A stretch of DNA of 64,000 nucleotides. Origin: CAWATZ01 sp963784995. GTDB lineage: Bacteria > Planctomycetota > Planctomycetia > Gemmatales > Gemmataceae. Position 1 is the first letter of the stretch, and every line of letters starts with the position of its first letter. A model generated the notes under the pieces. The model was not told where the DNA came from. It did not search any database and saw only the letters and a list, made by a program, of their open reading frames with translations. Shown one piece after another: positions 34,376 through 46,496 of this stretch. The DNA lies in the NCBI GenBank assembly GCA_963784995.1, contig CAWATZ010000011.1:186001-250000 (forward strand), given 5' to 3'. The position numbers were made by a program, and so were the translations under genes.

Positions 34376-36907
34376 ATGTTTGGCTTCTCGACCTGGCTCC
34401 GCAACACGTTTCGCCGCTGCCTCCGCACACCTCGGCGGGCTTGCCCCCGGGGGAAACCAGTGCCGAGGCCGATGCTTGAGTTGCTCGAAGACCGTACGCT
34501 TCCCAGTACCATCTGGTACGTCAACGCCTCGGCCACGGGCGGCAACGGGCAGAGCTGGGCCAACGCCTTCACCGACCTGCAGGCGGCGCTGGCGGTGGCC
34601 CAGCCGGGGGATCAGGTCTGGGTGGCCCAGGGGACCTACACGCCCACCGGCACCACCGACCGGAGCGCGTCCTTCGCCTTGAAGGACGGGGTGGCCCTCT
34701 TTGGCGACTTTGGGGGGACGGAGACGCAACTGAGCCAGCGCGACTTTGTACACCATGCCACCACACTGAGCGGTGACATCGGCGCGCCCGGTGACAGCAG
34801 CGACAATAGTTTTCACGTGGTGACGGCGACGGGCCTGAGTGCGACTGCCGTCCTGGATGGCTTCACCATCACCGCCGGCAACGCCAACGGGAGCGCCGTC
34901 CTGGACTTGGCTGGCGGCGGCCTGCTCAACGACAGCAGTTCGCTGACGCTGACCAACGTGACCTTCTCTGGCAACTTCGCCAGCGTTGACGGCGGCGGCC
35001 TGTGCAACATCGATGGCAGTTCGCCGACGCTGACCAACGTGACCTTCTCTGGCAACTTCGTCGGCCAGCTCGGCGGCGGCCTGTGCAACGTTGGCGGTTC
35101 ACCGACGCTGACCAACGTGACCTTCTTCAGCAACTTCGCTAGCATTCACGGCGGCGGCCTGTGCAACGTTGGCAGTTCACCGACGCTGACCAACGTGACC
35201 TTCTCCGGCAACTTCGCCACCCAGGGCGGCGGCCTGTACAACGAGGAAGCCAGTTCACCGACGCTGACCAACGTGACCTTCAGCAACAACACCGCCACCT
35301 TGAATGGCGGCGGCCTGTACAACGAGGAAGCCAGTTCACCGACGCTGACCGACGTGACCTTCTCCGGCAACTTCGCCACCCAGGGCGGCGCCCTGTTCAA
35401 CAACGATGACAGTCAACCGACGCTGGCCAATGTGACCTTCTCCAGCAACTTCGCCATCCAGGGCGGCGCCCTGTTCAACAGCAATGGCAGTAAGGCGACG
35501 CTGACCAACTGTATCCTGTGGCAGGATAGCAGCCAGGAAATCGTCAACGACACCATCAGTCAGGTCACGGTCAACCATAGCGACGTGCAGGGCGGGCTGA
35601 ACGCTCCCGGGATCATCGACGCCGGCAACAACCTCTCCCTGGACCCGCTGTTCGTCGATCCCTTCCACGGTGACCTCCATCTGATGTCCGGCTCCCCTGC
35701 CATCGACACCGGCACCAACAGCGGTGCCCCGACCTTTGACCTGGACAACAACCCCCGGCCCGTCGAGGGCGGCACCGGTCCAGGAGCCATCACCGACATG
35801 GGCGCCTATGAATTCCAGCTCCCCCCGGACAACGACCTGGGGGTGGACGCCGGGCAGCACTTCACCCTCGACGACAGCGCCGGGGCAGGCGCCAGCGTGG
35901 GGACGGTGACGGCCTCGGACCCGGATGACCCCGGCGTTACTTTCTCCGGCTGGACCATCACGGACAAGCAGACCCCCTTTGCCCTCGACCCCAGCACGGG
36001 GAAGATCACCGTTCTGGACCCCACCGAGCTGGACGGCCACACCAGCTACGCCCTGCACGTGACCGTCTCCGATGGCACTGTCACCTCTGCTCCCCAGACG
36101 GTCAGCATCGCCCTCACCGACCACGACCTGGCCATCACCCCGGGCCAGACCTTTACCCTGGACGAGGCCGCCGGCAACGGCTCCCTCGTGGGCACGGTCA
36201 CCGCCCGCGATGCCGATGACCTCAATGCCCACTTCTCCGCCTGGACTGTCTCCGGGGGCACCGGTCAGGGCTCCTTCGCCATCGACCCCGCCACGGGGCA
36301 GGTGACCCTGTCGGACTCCTCCCGGCTGAAGAACGCCACCAGTTTCACCCTGCTGCTGACCACCTCCGACGGCCTGTTCAGCTCGGCACCCCAGAGCGTG
36401 ACCATCCAGCTCAACCACGCTCCCGTGCTGCACCCGTTGCGTCCGACGCTGCAACCACTCATCGCCAACCAGACCAGCGCTGCCAGCAACCCCGGCCAGA
36501 CCGTGGCCTCCTTCCTGGGCAAGTCCATCAGCGACCTGGACAGCGGTGCCCTGCAGGGCATCGCCATCACCGCGGCCCTGGTGCTGGGGCCGGGCAGCTG
36601 GCAGTTCAACACCGGCAGCGGCTGGCACGCCCTCGGCAGCGTCAGCGTCACCAGCGCCCTGTTGCTGCGTGCGACCGACCGCATCCGCTTCCTGCCCGAC
36701 GGCCTGCACGCGGCTTCGGCCAGCCTGACGTACTTGGCCTGGGACCAGACCGGAGGCACGGCCGGCCTGCAGGGCACCAAGGTCAACGCCAGGACGCTGA
36801 CTCAGCGCTTTGGGAGCAGCGGCCCGTTCAGCACGGCTGCCGACACCGCCGCCATCGCTGTCACGGCCTTTGGCGTGCTGGGCAGGTCCCACGGCCTTCG
36901 CATCTAG
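34376..36907 (+). CDS. Secreted beta-helix protein with cadherin-like domains and planctomycete extracellular leader
   Basis: 843 residues; ATG at 34376 after TGAGGAG. The N-terminus is basic and holds PMLELLEDRTLPS, the planctomycete extracellular motif. Residues about 45-480 form a right-handed parallel beta-helix of the choice-of-anchor-Q kind: YVNASATGGNGQSWANAFTDLQ at its entry, near-identical rungs of SPTLTNVTFSGNFA...GGGLYN, then PLFVDPFHGDLHLMSGSPAIDTG and ITDMGAYEF at its exit. Two cadherin-like repeats follow (VGTVTASDPDDPG...FALDPSTGKITV; VGTVTARDADDLN...FAIDPATGQVTL) and a C-terminal beta domain with ITAALVLGPGSWQF. It is probably an exported surface protein. It is not obviously linked to the sigma/kinase pair downstream, 96 bp away. 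Confidence 0.85.
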   Translation: MFGFSTWLRNTFRRCLRTPRRACPRGKPVPRPMLELLEDRTLPSTIWYVNASATGGNGQSWANAFTDLQAALAVAQPGDQVWVAQGTYTPTGTTDRSASFALKDGVALFGDFGGTETQLSQRDFVHHATTLSGDIGAPGDSSDNSFHVVTATGLSATAVLDGFTITAGNANGSAVLDLAGGGLLNDSSSLTLTNVTFSGNFASVDGGGLCNIDGSSPTLTNVTFSGNFVGQLGGGLCNVGGSPTLTNVTFFSNFASIHGGGLCNVGSSPTLTNVTFSGNFATQGGGLYNEEASSPTLTNVTFSNNTATLNGGGLYNEEASSPTLTDVTFSGNFATQGGALFNNDDSQPTLANVTFSSNFAIQGGALFNSNGSKATLTNCILWQDSSQEIVNDTISQVTVNHSDVQGGLNAPGIIDAGNNLSLDPLFVDPFHGDLHLMSGSPAIDTGTNSGAPTFDLDNNPRPVEGGTGPGAITDMGAYEFQLPPDNDLGVDAGQHFTLDDSAGAGASVGTVTASDPDDPGVTFSGWTITDKQTPFALDPSTGKITVLDPTELDGHTSYALHVTVSDGTVTSAPQTVSIALTDHDLAITPGQTFTLDEAAGNGSLVGTVTARDADDLNAHFSAWTVSGGTGQGSFAIDPATGQVTLSDSSRLKNATSFTLLLTTSDGLFSSAPQSVTIQLNHAPVLHPLRPTLQPLIANQTSAASNPGQTVASFLGKSISDLDSGALQGIAITAALVLGPGSWQFNTGSGWHALGSVSVTSALLLRATDRIRFLPDGLHAASASLTYLAWDQTGGTAGLQGTKVNARTLTQRFGSSGPFSTAADTAAIAVTAFGVLGRSHGLRI
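34940..35510 (+). repeat. Internal coding repeats (beta-helix rungs)
   Basis: Eight or so units of about 63-75 bp share ACGCTGACCAACGTGACCTTC and GGCGGCGGCCTG, encoding one rung each (LTNVTFSGNFA plus GGGLxN). Some units are nearly identical at the DNA level, so rung number probably changes by slippage or recombination. Confidence 0.85.
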
Positions 36908-37003
36908 CGATACGGAATCCCCCAGGGCTACCACTGACGCCAGCGCGATCAGGAGTAAAATGGCGGCGGAGAGTCTGTTTCCGTCGCCCCAGGGGTACTC
37001 CTG

Positions 37004-37609
37004 ATGGGGAAGCCGTCGGCCACACAGACCCGGCTGAGCCTGCTGGGCCGGCTCCAGAAGCCGGGACCGGAGGAAGCCTCCGCCTGGGAGGAGTTCGTGG
37101 GCCATTATGGCCCCAAGATCGGCGCCTGGTGCCGGCACTGGGGCTTGCAGGACGCCGACGCCGAGGACGTTACCCAGATGGTCCTGCTCAAGCTGGCCAT
37201 CAAGATGCGCACCTTCGTCTACCAGCCCGGGGGCAGTTTCCGGGCCTGGCTCAAGACGCTGGCCCGCCATGCCTGGAGCGACTTCGTGGCCGAGCAAGAA
37301 CGGTCCGAGGGAGATCCGAGCGTCAACCGGGAAGCCCTGGAGACTCTGGCGGCCTGTGACGACCTGGAAACCCGACTGGCCGAGGCCTTTGACCTGGAAC
37401 TGCTGGAGGCCGCCTCCGCCCGGGTCCGCGAGCGGGTTGAGCCGCAAACCTGGGAGGCGTTTCGACTGACCGCGCTGGAAGGGCTCTCGGGGGCCGAGAC
37501 GGCAGCCCGCCTGGGGCTCAAGGTGTCCAACGTCTTCAAGGCCAAGAGCATGGTCCAGAAGTACCTGCAGGAAGAGATCCGCCTGCTGGAGAGGAGCGAC
37601 CCTCCATGA
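37004..37609 (+). CDS. ECF-type RNA polymerase sigma factor (planctomycete)
   Basis: 201 residues, ATG at 37004 with AGGGG before it. Sigma region 2 is visible in WEEFVGHYGPKIGAWCRHWGLQDADAEDVTQMVLLKL and GGSFRAWLKTLARHAWSDF; region 4 in TWEAFRLTALEGLSGAETAARLGLKVSNVFKAKSMVQKYLQEE, a helix-turn-helix. This is the planctomycete ECF group that is usually encoded next to a Ser/Thr kinase. Its stop codon overlaps the start of that kinase gene (ATGA at 37606), so the two are coupled. It directs polymerase to an unknown regulon. Confidence 0.93.
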   Translation: MGKPSATQTRLSLLGRLQKPGPEEASAWEEFVGHYGPKIGAWCRHWGLQDADAEDVTQMVLLKLAIKMRTFVYQPGGSFRAWLKTLARHAWSDFVAEQERSEGDPSVNREALETLAACDDLETRLAEAFDLELLEAASARVRERVEPQTWEAFRLTALEGLSGAETAARLGLKVSNVFKAKSMVQKYLQEEIRLLERSDPP

Positions 37610-40600
37610 TTCCCTGCCCCTCCGACGAACAGCTCCGCCACTGGCTGGAGGGCGGCCTGGACGAGGCCGCTGATCAGGCTCTGGCGGACCACGTCGATAC
37701 CTGTGCGCGCTGCCAGCAGATCCTGGATCAGCTCACCACGGTTGGACCGCGCCCGGCGAGCCTCCCCCGTAAGGGGGCGGAGGAGCAACCAGGGAACGAG
37801 AAGTCCCCCACTCAAAACGACCTCCGCCCGATGCGATCGCTCTTCTCCGACACGGCGCTATACGATGGGCCGGGCGCGGTCCCACAAGAGAATACCTCGC
37901 CTGTCCCTCTCCGGAGGCCCTGCCCCCGCGTCGCCGGGTACGAGGTGCTGGAGGAACTGGGACGGGGAGCGATGGGAGTGGTCTACCTGGCCCGGCAGCT
38001 GCGTCTGAACCGCCGGGTCGCCCTCAAGATGATCCTGGCCGGCGACCAGGCCAGCCCCGAGCAGGAGGTCCGCTTCGCTGTCGAGGCCGAGACGGTGGCC
38101 CGGCTTCTGCACCCGAACATTGTGCAGATTTACGAGATCGGCTCGCACAACGGCCGGCCCTATCTCGCCCTGGAGTACGTCGCCGGCGGCGACCTGGCGG
38201 AGAAACTCGCCGGCCGGCCGCTGCCGCCGCGCGAGGGGGCGGTGCTGGTGGAGGCGTTGGCCCGGGCCATCCACCACGCGCACGAACGAGGCATCGTCCA
38301 CCGCGATCTCAAGCCCGCCAACGTGCTGCTCACTCCGGACGGTGCGCCGAAGATCGCCGACTTCGGACTGGCCCGGCTGCTGCACGTGGACCTGTCTCTG
38401 ACGGCCAGCGGCGCCGTGGCCGGCACCCCGTCCTACGTGGCGCCCGAGCAGCTGCAGGGCGGAGCGGCCATCGGCCCGGCCACCGACGTCTATGCCCTGG
38501 GAGCGATCCTGTTCGAGGCGCTGACGGGTCGGCCGCCTTTTGTCGGGACAACGCCCGCGGCGGTGCTGCGTGACCTGGCCGAGCGCGAGCCGGTGCCGCC
38601 GTCCCGGCTGGCGGCCGGAGTGCCGCGCGACCTGGAAACCATCTGTCTGAAGTGCCTGGAGAAGGCGCCCGCGCGCCGCTACGCCACCGCCCTGGCCCTG
38701 GCCGGGGACTGTGCCGCCTTCCTGGGCGGCGAGCCGATCACGGCCCGCCGGGCGGGCTCCCTGGAGCGGGCGGTCAAGTGGGCCCGCCGCCGGCCCGCGG
38801 TGGCCGGTCTGCTGGCGGCGGTGGTGCTGGTGACCGTGGTGGGCTTCGGGTTGGTCTTCTGGCAATGGCGTCGTGCCGAGGCCAACGCCCTGGCCGAGGC
38901 CGGGGCCCGGAGTAATGAGGAAGAGGCCCGCCAGCTCGCCCAGGCCGAGACGAAGAAGGCACTCACGCAACTGGAGCGTCAGCAGGTTGCCGCTTACGCC
39001 TTCCAGATGACCGTCGCCCAGGGGGAGCTGCGGCGCGGCAACCCCGCCCGGGCGGAGGCCCTGCTGGCCGGCGCACCCCGGGACTTGCGCGGCTGGGAGC
39101 ATGGCTGCTTGCAGTCCCTTTGCATGCAGCAGCTCCGCTCTCTGGGAGAAGCCCAGACGGTCTATGCGTTGGCCTTCAATCCCAACAGGACGCTTTTGGC
39201 GGTCGCGGAATACGGGGGACGGATCCGGATCTGGGACCCGGGCACGGGAGAGGAACGTCACTGTTTCCAGGCGCACGAGAGTGGGATTTACGCCCTCGCT
39301 TTCAGCCCGGATGGCCGGCGCCTGGCCTCGGGCGGCTCCGACGTCCTGGTCAAGGTCTGGGAGATGCCAGCCGGCCACCGCGTACCTGTGCGCGCAGGCG
39401 CGCCGGGGCATGGACCTGGTGTCGGGCCTGTTGCTCCCCGGCTGGCGTTGACTCTTCGCCAACCAAAGCCGCTCCTGGTTCTGAGTCTAGCCTTCCGACC
39501 GGATGGCCAGGCCCTGGCCGCTGCCACCGCTGATGCCCAGAAGAACGTCGGCGAGGTCCTGCTCTGGGACCTGGCAGCCGGAGGCGCCCGACGAGTCCTC
39601 CAGGAGCCTGGGGGTGGGGTGCTCGGTGTCTGTTTCGACCCGGCCGGCCGGCGACTGGCTTCGTGCGGCCAGAACCTCCGGGTGTGGGACTCAACTTCGG
39701 GCCAGGCGCTGGGGACCATCAAGGGCAATTCGGCCGCCTTGAAGGTCGTGGTCTTCAGTCCGGACGGCCGGCACCTGGCCTTTGGCGGTTGTGACAGGAC
39801 CGTGAGGGTCTGCGAGACAGAAGGCAAGGAGGTCTTCCGGGCAGAGCATCAGGCCGGGGTCCTCGGTCTGGGATTCAGTCCCGATGGCCAGCGGCTGATC
39901 TTGGGCAGTGAGGCATACGTGAAGGTGTGGGATCTGCGTTCGGGCCGTGAAATCCACACCCTCGACACACCCCGCCGTGACATTGCCTGTGCGGCCGTCA
40001 GTCCGGATGGCTCCCTGGTGGCCGTGGCGGGCAAGGAGCAGCGCGTGCGGGTGTTGAACCCGAACCCAGCCGTGGAAGTCCGGGAACTTCAGGCCACCAC
40101 CGTCACGGCCCTGGCCTTCGGTTCCAGCGGACTGCTGACGACCTGTGAATACGCTGGCAAGGTGAAACAGTGGAGCCCGGACACGGGCCACGGGCTGCGC
40201 GACGTCGCCAACCTCGGTTACTCCGCCGGTCTGGTTGCCTTCCGTCCGGATGGTCAGCGCCTGGCTGCTGTCGAGCCCAACGGCGCGGTCGGTATCTGGG
40301 ACCTTTCCAGGGGCGGCCGGGTTGGACGTCTGGAAGCACCCCGATCCCTCATCCGCGTGCTCGCCTACCATCCCAACGGCCAGATCCTGGCCACCGCGGG
40401 TGAAAACGGGTCCGTGCTGGTGTGGGACCTGGCGGGGGGGCCCCAGCCCTGGCTGGGGCCAAGGTGGGCCCGGCAGGCCGGGCAGGCACGGCGCTCCCTG
40501 GAGGGAGCGAAAGGGACGCTCCTGAGCCTGGCATTCAGCCCGGACGGTTCGCGCCTGGCCGCCGGCGGCAAAGGCCCCCTGTGTGTCTGGGACGTGACGA

Positions 40601-40986
40601 CGGGCCAGCTCCTCCTGAGCCTGTCGGGACACAGTGGCTACGTCCGTGGCCTCGCTTTCAGCGCCGACGGTTCGCAGTTGGCCTCGTGCGGTGACAACGG
40701 GCTCTTGCGCCTCCACGACGCGGACGGCAAGGAGCTTTGGACCCTCACCGGTCACAGCGGGTGGATCGGCAGTGTGGCCTTTCATCCCGAAGGGAACCGC
40801 CTGGCCTCGTGTGGCGAAGATCGGACCTTGCGGTTGTGGGACCCCCGGACTGGCCAGGAGGTCCTTTCCCTGCTGGATCGAGCCGTCGTGGCCGACCGCG
40901 TGATCTTCAGCCCGGACGGCCAGCGACTGGCAGCGTCCTGCAAGGATGGAACCGTCCGGATCTGGAGCACCGTCCCGCCCCGTTGA
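37606..40986 (+). CDS. Ser/Thr protein kinase with anti-sigma-like zinc finger and WD40 repeats
   Basis: 1126 residues. The N-terminus has a zinc-finger of anti-sigma kind: C4 and H29-x3-C33-x2-C36 (LADHVDTCARCQQIL). The kinase domain (about 105-370) is complete: LGRGAMGVVYLARQ, VALKMIL, IVHRDLKPANVLL, KIADFGLARLL, TPSYVAPEQL and TDVYALGAILFEALTGRPPF. One membrane helix follows near 405-425 (GLLAAVVLVTVVGFGLVFW), then a coiled segment and about 12 WD40 repeats (about 510-1120) with HxxxVxxLAFSPDG...VWD units, which would lie outside the cytoplasm. The start overlaps the ECF sigma stop, so the protein is likely the sensor and anti-sigma factor for it. The length and layout are typical for planctomycetes. 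Confidence 0.93.
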   Translation: MIPCPSDEQLRHWLEGGLDEAADQALADHVDTCARCQQILDQLTTVGPRPASLPRKGAEEQPGNEKSPTQNDLRPMRSLFSDTALYDGPGAVPQENTSPVPLRRPCPRVAGYEVLEELGRGAMGVVYLARQLRLNRRVALKMILAGDQASPEQEVRFAVEAETVARLLHPNIVQIYEIGSHNGRPYLALEYVAGGDLAEKLAGRPLPPREGAVLVEALARAIHHAHERGIVHRDLKPANVLLTPDGAPKIADFGLARLLHVDLSLTASGAVAGTPSYVAPEQLQGGAAIGPATDVYALGAILFEALTGRPPFVGTTPAAVLRDLAEREPVPPSRLAAGVPRDLETICLKCLEKAPARRYATALALAGDCAAFLGGEPITARRAGSLERAVKWARRRPAVAGLLAAVVLVTVVGFGLVFWQWRRAEANALAEAGARSNEEEARQLAQAETKKALTQLERQQVAAYAFQMTVAQGELRRGNPARAEALLAGAPRDLRGWEHGCLQSLCMQQLRSLGEAQTVYALAFNPNRTLLAVAEYGGRIRIWDPGTGEERHCFQAHESGIYALAFSPDGRRLASGGSDVLVKVWEMPAGHRVPVRAGAPGHGPGVGPVAPRLALTLRQPKPLLVLSLAFRPDGQALAAATADAQKNVGEVLLWDLAAGGARRVLQEPGGGVLGVCFDPAGRRLASCGQNLRVWDSTSGQALGTIKGNSAALKVVVFSPDGRHLAFGGCDRTVRVCETEGKEVFRAEHQAGVLGLGFSPDGQRLILGSEAYVKVWDLRSGREIHTLDTPRRDIACAAVSPDGSLVAVAGKEQRVRVLNPNPAVEVRELQATTVTALAFGSSGLLTTCEYAGKVKQWSPDTGHGLRDVANLGYSAGLVAFRPDGQRLAAVEPNGAVGIWDLSRGGRVGRLEAPRSLIRVLAYHPNGQILATAGENGSVLVWDLAGGPQPWLGPRWARQAGQARRSLEGAKGTLLSLAFSPDGSRLAAGGKGPLCVWDVTTGQLLLSLSGHSGYVRGLAFSADGSQLASCGDNGLLRLHDADGKELWTLTGHSGWIGSVAFHPEGNRLASCGEDRTLRLWDPRTGQEVLSLLDRAVVADRVIFSPDGQRLAASCKDGTVRIWSTVPPR

Positions 40987-41090
40987 TCGCCTCTTGCGAC
41001 CCCTTACCCCGCCGTGATATGCTGACTGAGCGGCACCGCTCGTGCCGGACCCTTTGCAGTCGCGTCCCTCAACGGCAAGGTAGGTCACAG

Positions 41091-42397
41091 ATGAGTGCCA
41101 GCGTGACCAGCGCGGACCCCCGTTCCAAAGATCCCGATTTGCCGGCCCTGTGCAAGGTGGGCGACCTGATTGCGCCCGAGCGCCGCAAGAGCTGGAGGCC
41201 GTGGCGCGGGAAGAAGCCGCGCTGCTCAACCTGGTCGTGAAAACCGCCTATACGACTCCCCGCTTCACCAACGACTGGATGGCCAAGCAGCTCCACCTGT
41301 CCTTGCCGCTGGCGACGGACCTCCTGCAGAAACTGACCTTCGAGGGGCAAATCGAACAGCTCATGGCCTCCGGGAACCGGATCCATTACAAGATCACGCC
41401 CCAGGGCTGCGAGCAGGCGCAGCGTTCGCAGGAAGTGTGCGGCTACGTGGGCCCGGCGCCGGTGCGCATGGACTCGTACGTGGCGATGCTCCGCTGGCAA
41501 TTCGCCAATACGCCGCCGGTGCAGCCGGAGAACGTGGTCAACGCGCTCTCGGGCCTGGTGCTGTCGCCCAAGGCCGCCCAGCTGGCGGGCCTGGCCGTTT
41601 CCTCCGGACGCAGCCTGTTCATCTACGGGCCGTCGGGCAACGGCAAGAGCAGCCTCGGCCGGCAGATCCACGCGGCCCTGCCGGGCGATTACTGGATGCC
41701 TTACGCCATTGACGTGGGCGAGAGCGTGATCCGCCTCTTCGACTCGCACGTCCACCAGCGCGTCGATCTGGGCAAGCACACCGACAGCATCGATCACCGC
41801 TGGGTCCGGGTTCGCCGGCCGCTGGTCGTGGTGGGCGGCGAATTGACCCTTGAATTCCTCGACCTGATCTACATCCCCTCGGGGCGCTATTACGAGGCCC
41901 CGCCGCATCTCAAGGCCAACGGCGGCGTGTTCCTGGTCGATGACTTCGGCCGGGAACGCGTGTCACCCGACCAGTTGCTCAATCGCTTTATCACGCCCAT
42001 GGAGCACCAGATTGACTATTTCACGCTGCGCACGGGTCAAAAGCTCCAGCTGCCGCTGCGCCACGTGCTGATCATCGCCACCAACTTGAGCCCGGAAACC
42101 GTCACCGATCCGGCCTTCCTGCGGCGCATGGGCTATCGGGTCTGTCTGGGAGCGCCCACTCCGGAACAATACACTCGCATTTTCCAGCAATATGCTCAGC
42201 GCCAGGGGGTTACCGCCGCACCGGAGATCATCGAGCAGTTGCTGGAGCGTTACCGCGCCCAGAACCGGGAGCTGCGCGCCTGTGAGCCGCGCGACCTGAT
42301 CGAGCGGGCTCGCGACATCTGCCGCTTTCACAACAGGCCCCTGGAATTGACGTCCAAGGTGCTCGACCTGGCCTGGACCGGCTATTTCGGGGATTAA
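41091..42397 (+). CDS. Winged-helix plus P-loop ATPase (one apparent frameshift)
   Basis: The start is the ATG at 41091 (MSASVTSADPRSKDPDLPALCKVGDLIAPE); the frame changes near 41178-41190 and continues ELEAVAREEAALLNLVVKTAYTTPRFTNDW. The length is one base short of a multiple of three; about 435 residues when restored. Residues about 45-110 look like a winged helix (MAKQLHLSLPLATDLLQKLTFEGQIE). The ATPase part has Walker A FIYGPSGNGKSSLGRQI, Walker B GVFLVDDFGRERV, sensor-like VLIIATNLSP, and an arginine-rich tail RACEPRDLIERARDICRF. It resembles AAA+ proteins of unknown role in planctomycetes. It may belong to the transcription unit of the kinase 104 bp upstream. Confidence 0.75.
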
Positions 42398-42422
42398 TAC
42401 ACGGCATCGCCACACGCTTGCA

Positions 42423-42563
42423 CGACCCCTGCCGGCTTGCCCGGCAGGTGAAGCAGTTCGCTGGCTAGATCGTGTGGCGTAAGGAAACCGGTCTTTCTTT
42501 TTTCTCCGCCAAACCATCTAGCCAGTGACCTCCTTCACCTGCCGGGCAAGCCGGCAGGGGTCG
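42423..42563. repeat. Bipartite palindromic element D, copy 1, at convergent gene ends
   Basis: Perfect 31-bp inverted arms, 42423-42453 and 42533-42563 (CGACCCCTGCCGGCTTGCCC...), with an inner pair CTGGCTAGAT/ATCTAGCCAG. Each arm holds its own hairpin CCTGCCGG-CTTG-CCCGGCAGG. It fills the gap between the ATPase (+) and the second kinase (-). Copy 2 is at 48001. Confidence 0.9.
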
Positions 42564-42596
42564 AACAAGGCTCTTCTTCTCACCAATCACGACGTT

Positions 42597-46268
<3,672 letters not shown>

Positions 46269-46496
46269 TGCTTTATTTCCACCGGTGCGAACGTGGATGA
46301 CGTTTCGGCCCTGTGAGAGTATAGCGTCAGCTGGAGAGGCATGATGCGGGTTTTTTCGCGGGCGCCCGAGTCCGAAAAGTGCTGGCCGACTGGCTCGCGA
46401 TCCGGTAGCCTGTCCGCAGGAAGGGAATCCGGCGGGGCAACCATCCGCTCCCGTGACGATCCCTGGTTCTTCTCTCCCCATCAGGAGGATTGCTTC

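Noticed and set aside
34940..35510. Regularly spaced near-identical direct repeats that look like a CRISPR array
   Set aside because: They are fully coding in one frame, encode beta-helix rungs, the repeats are not palindromic and the spacers are not unique. No cas gene is near.
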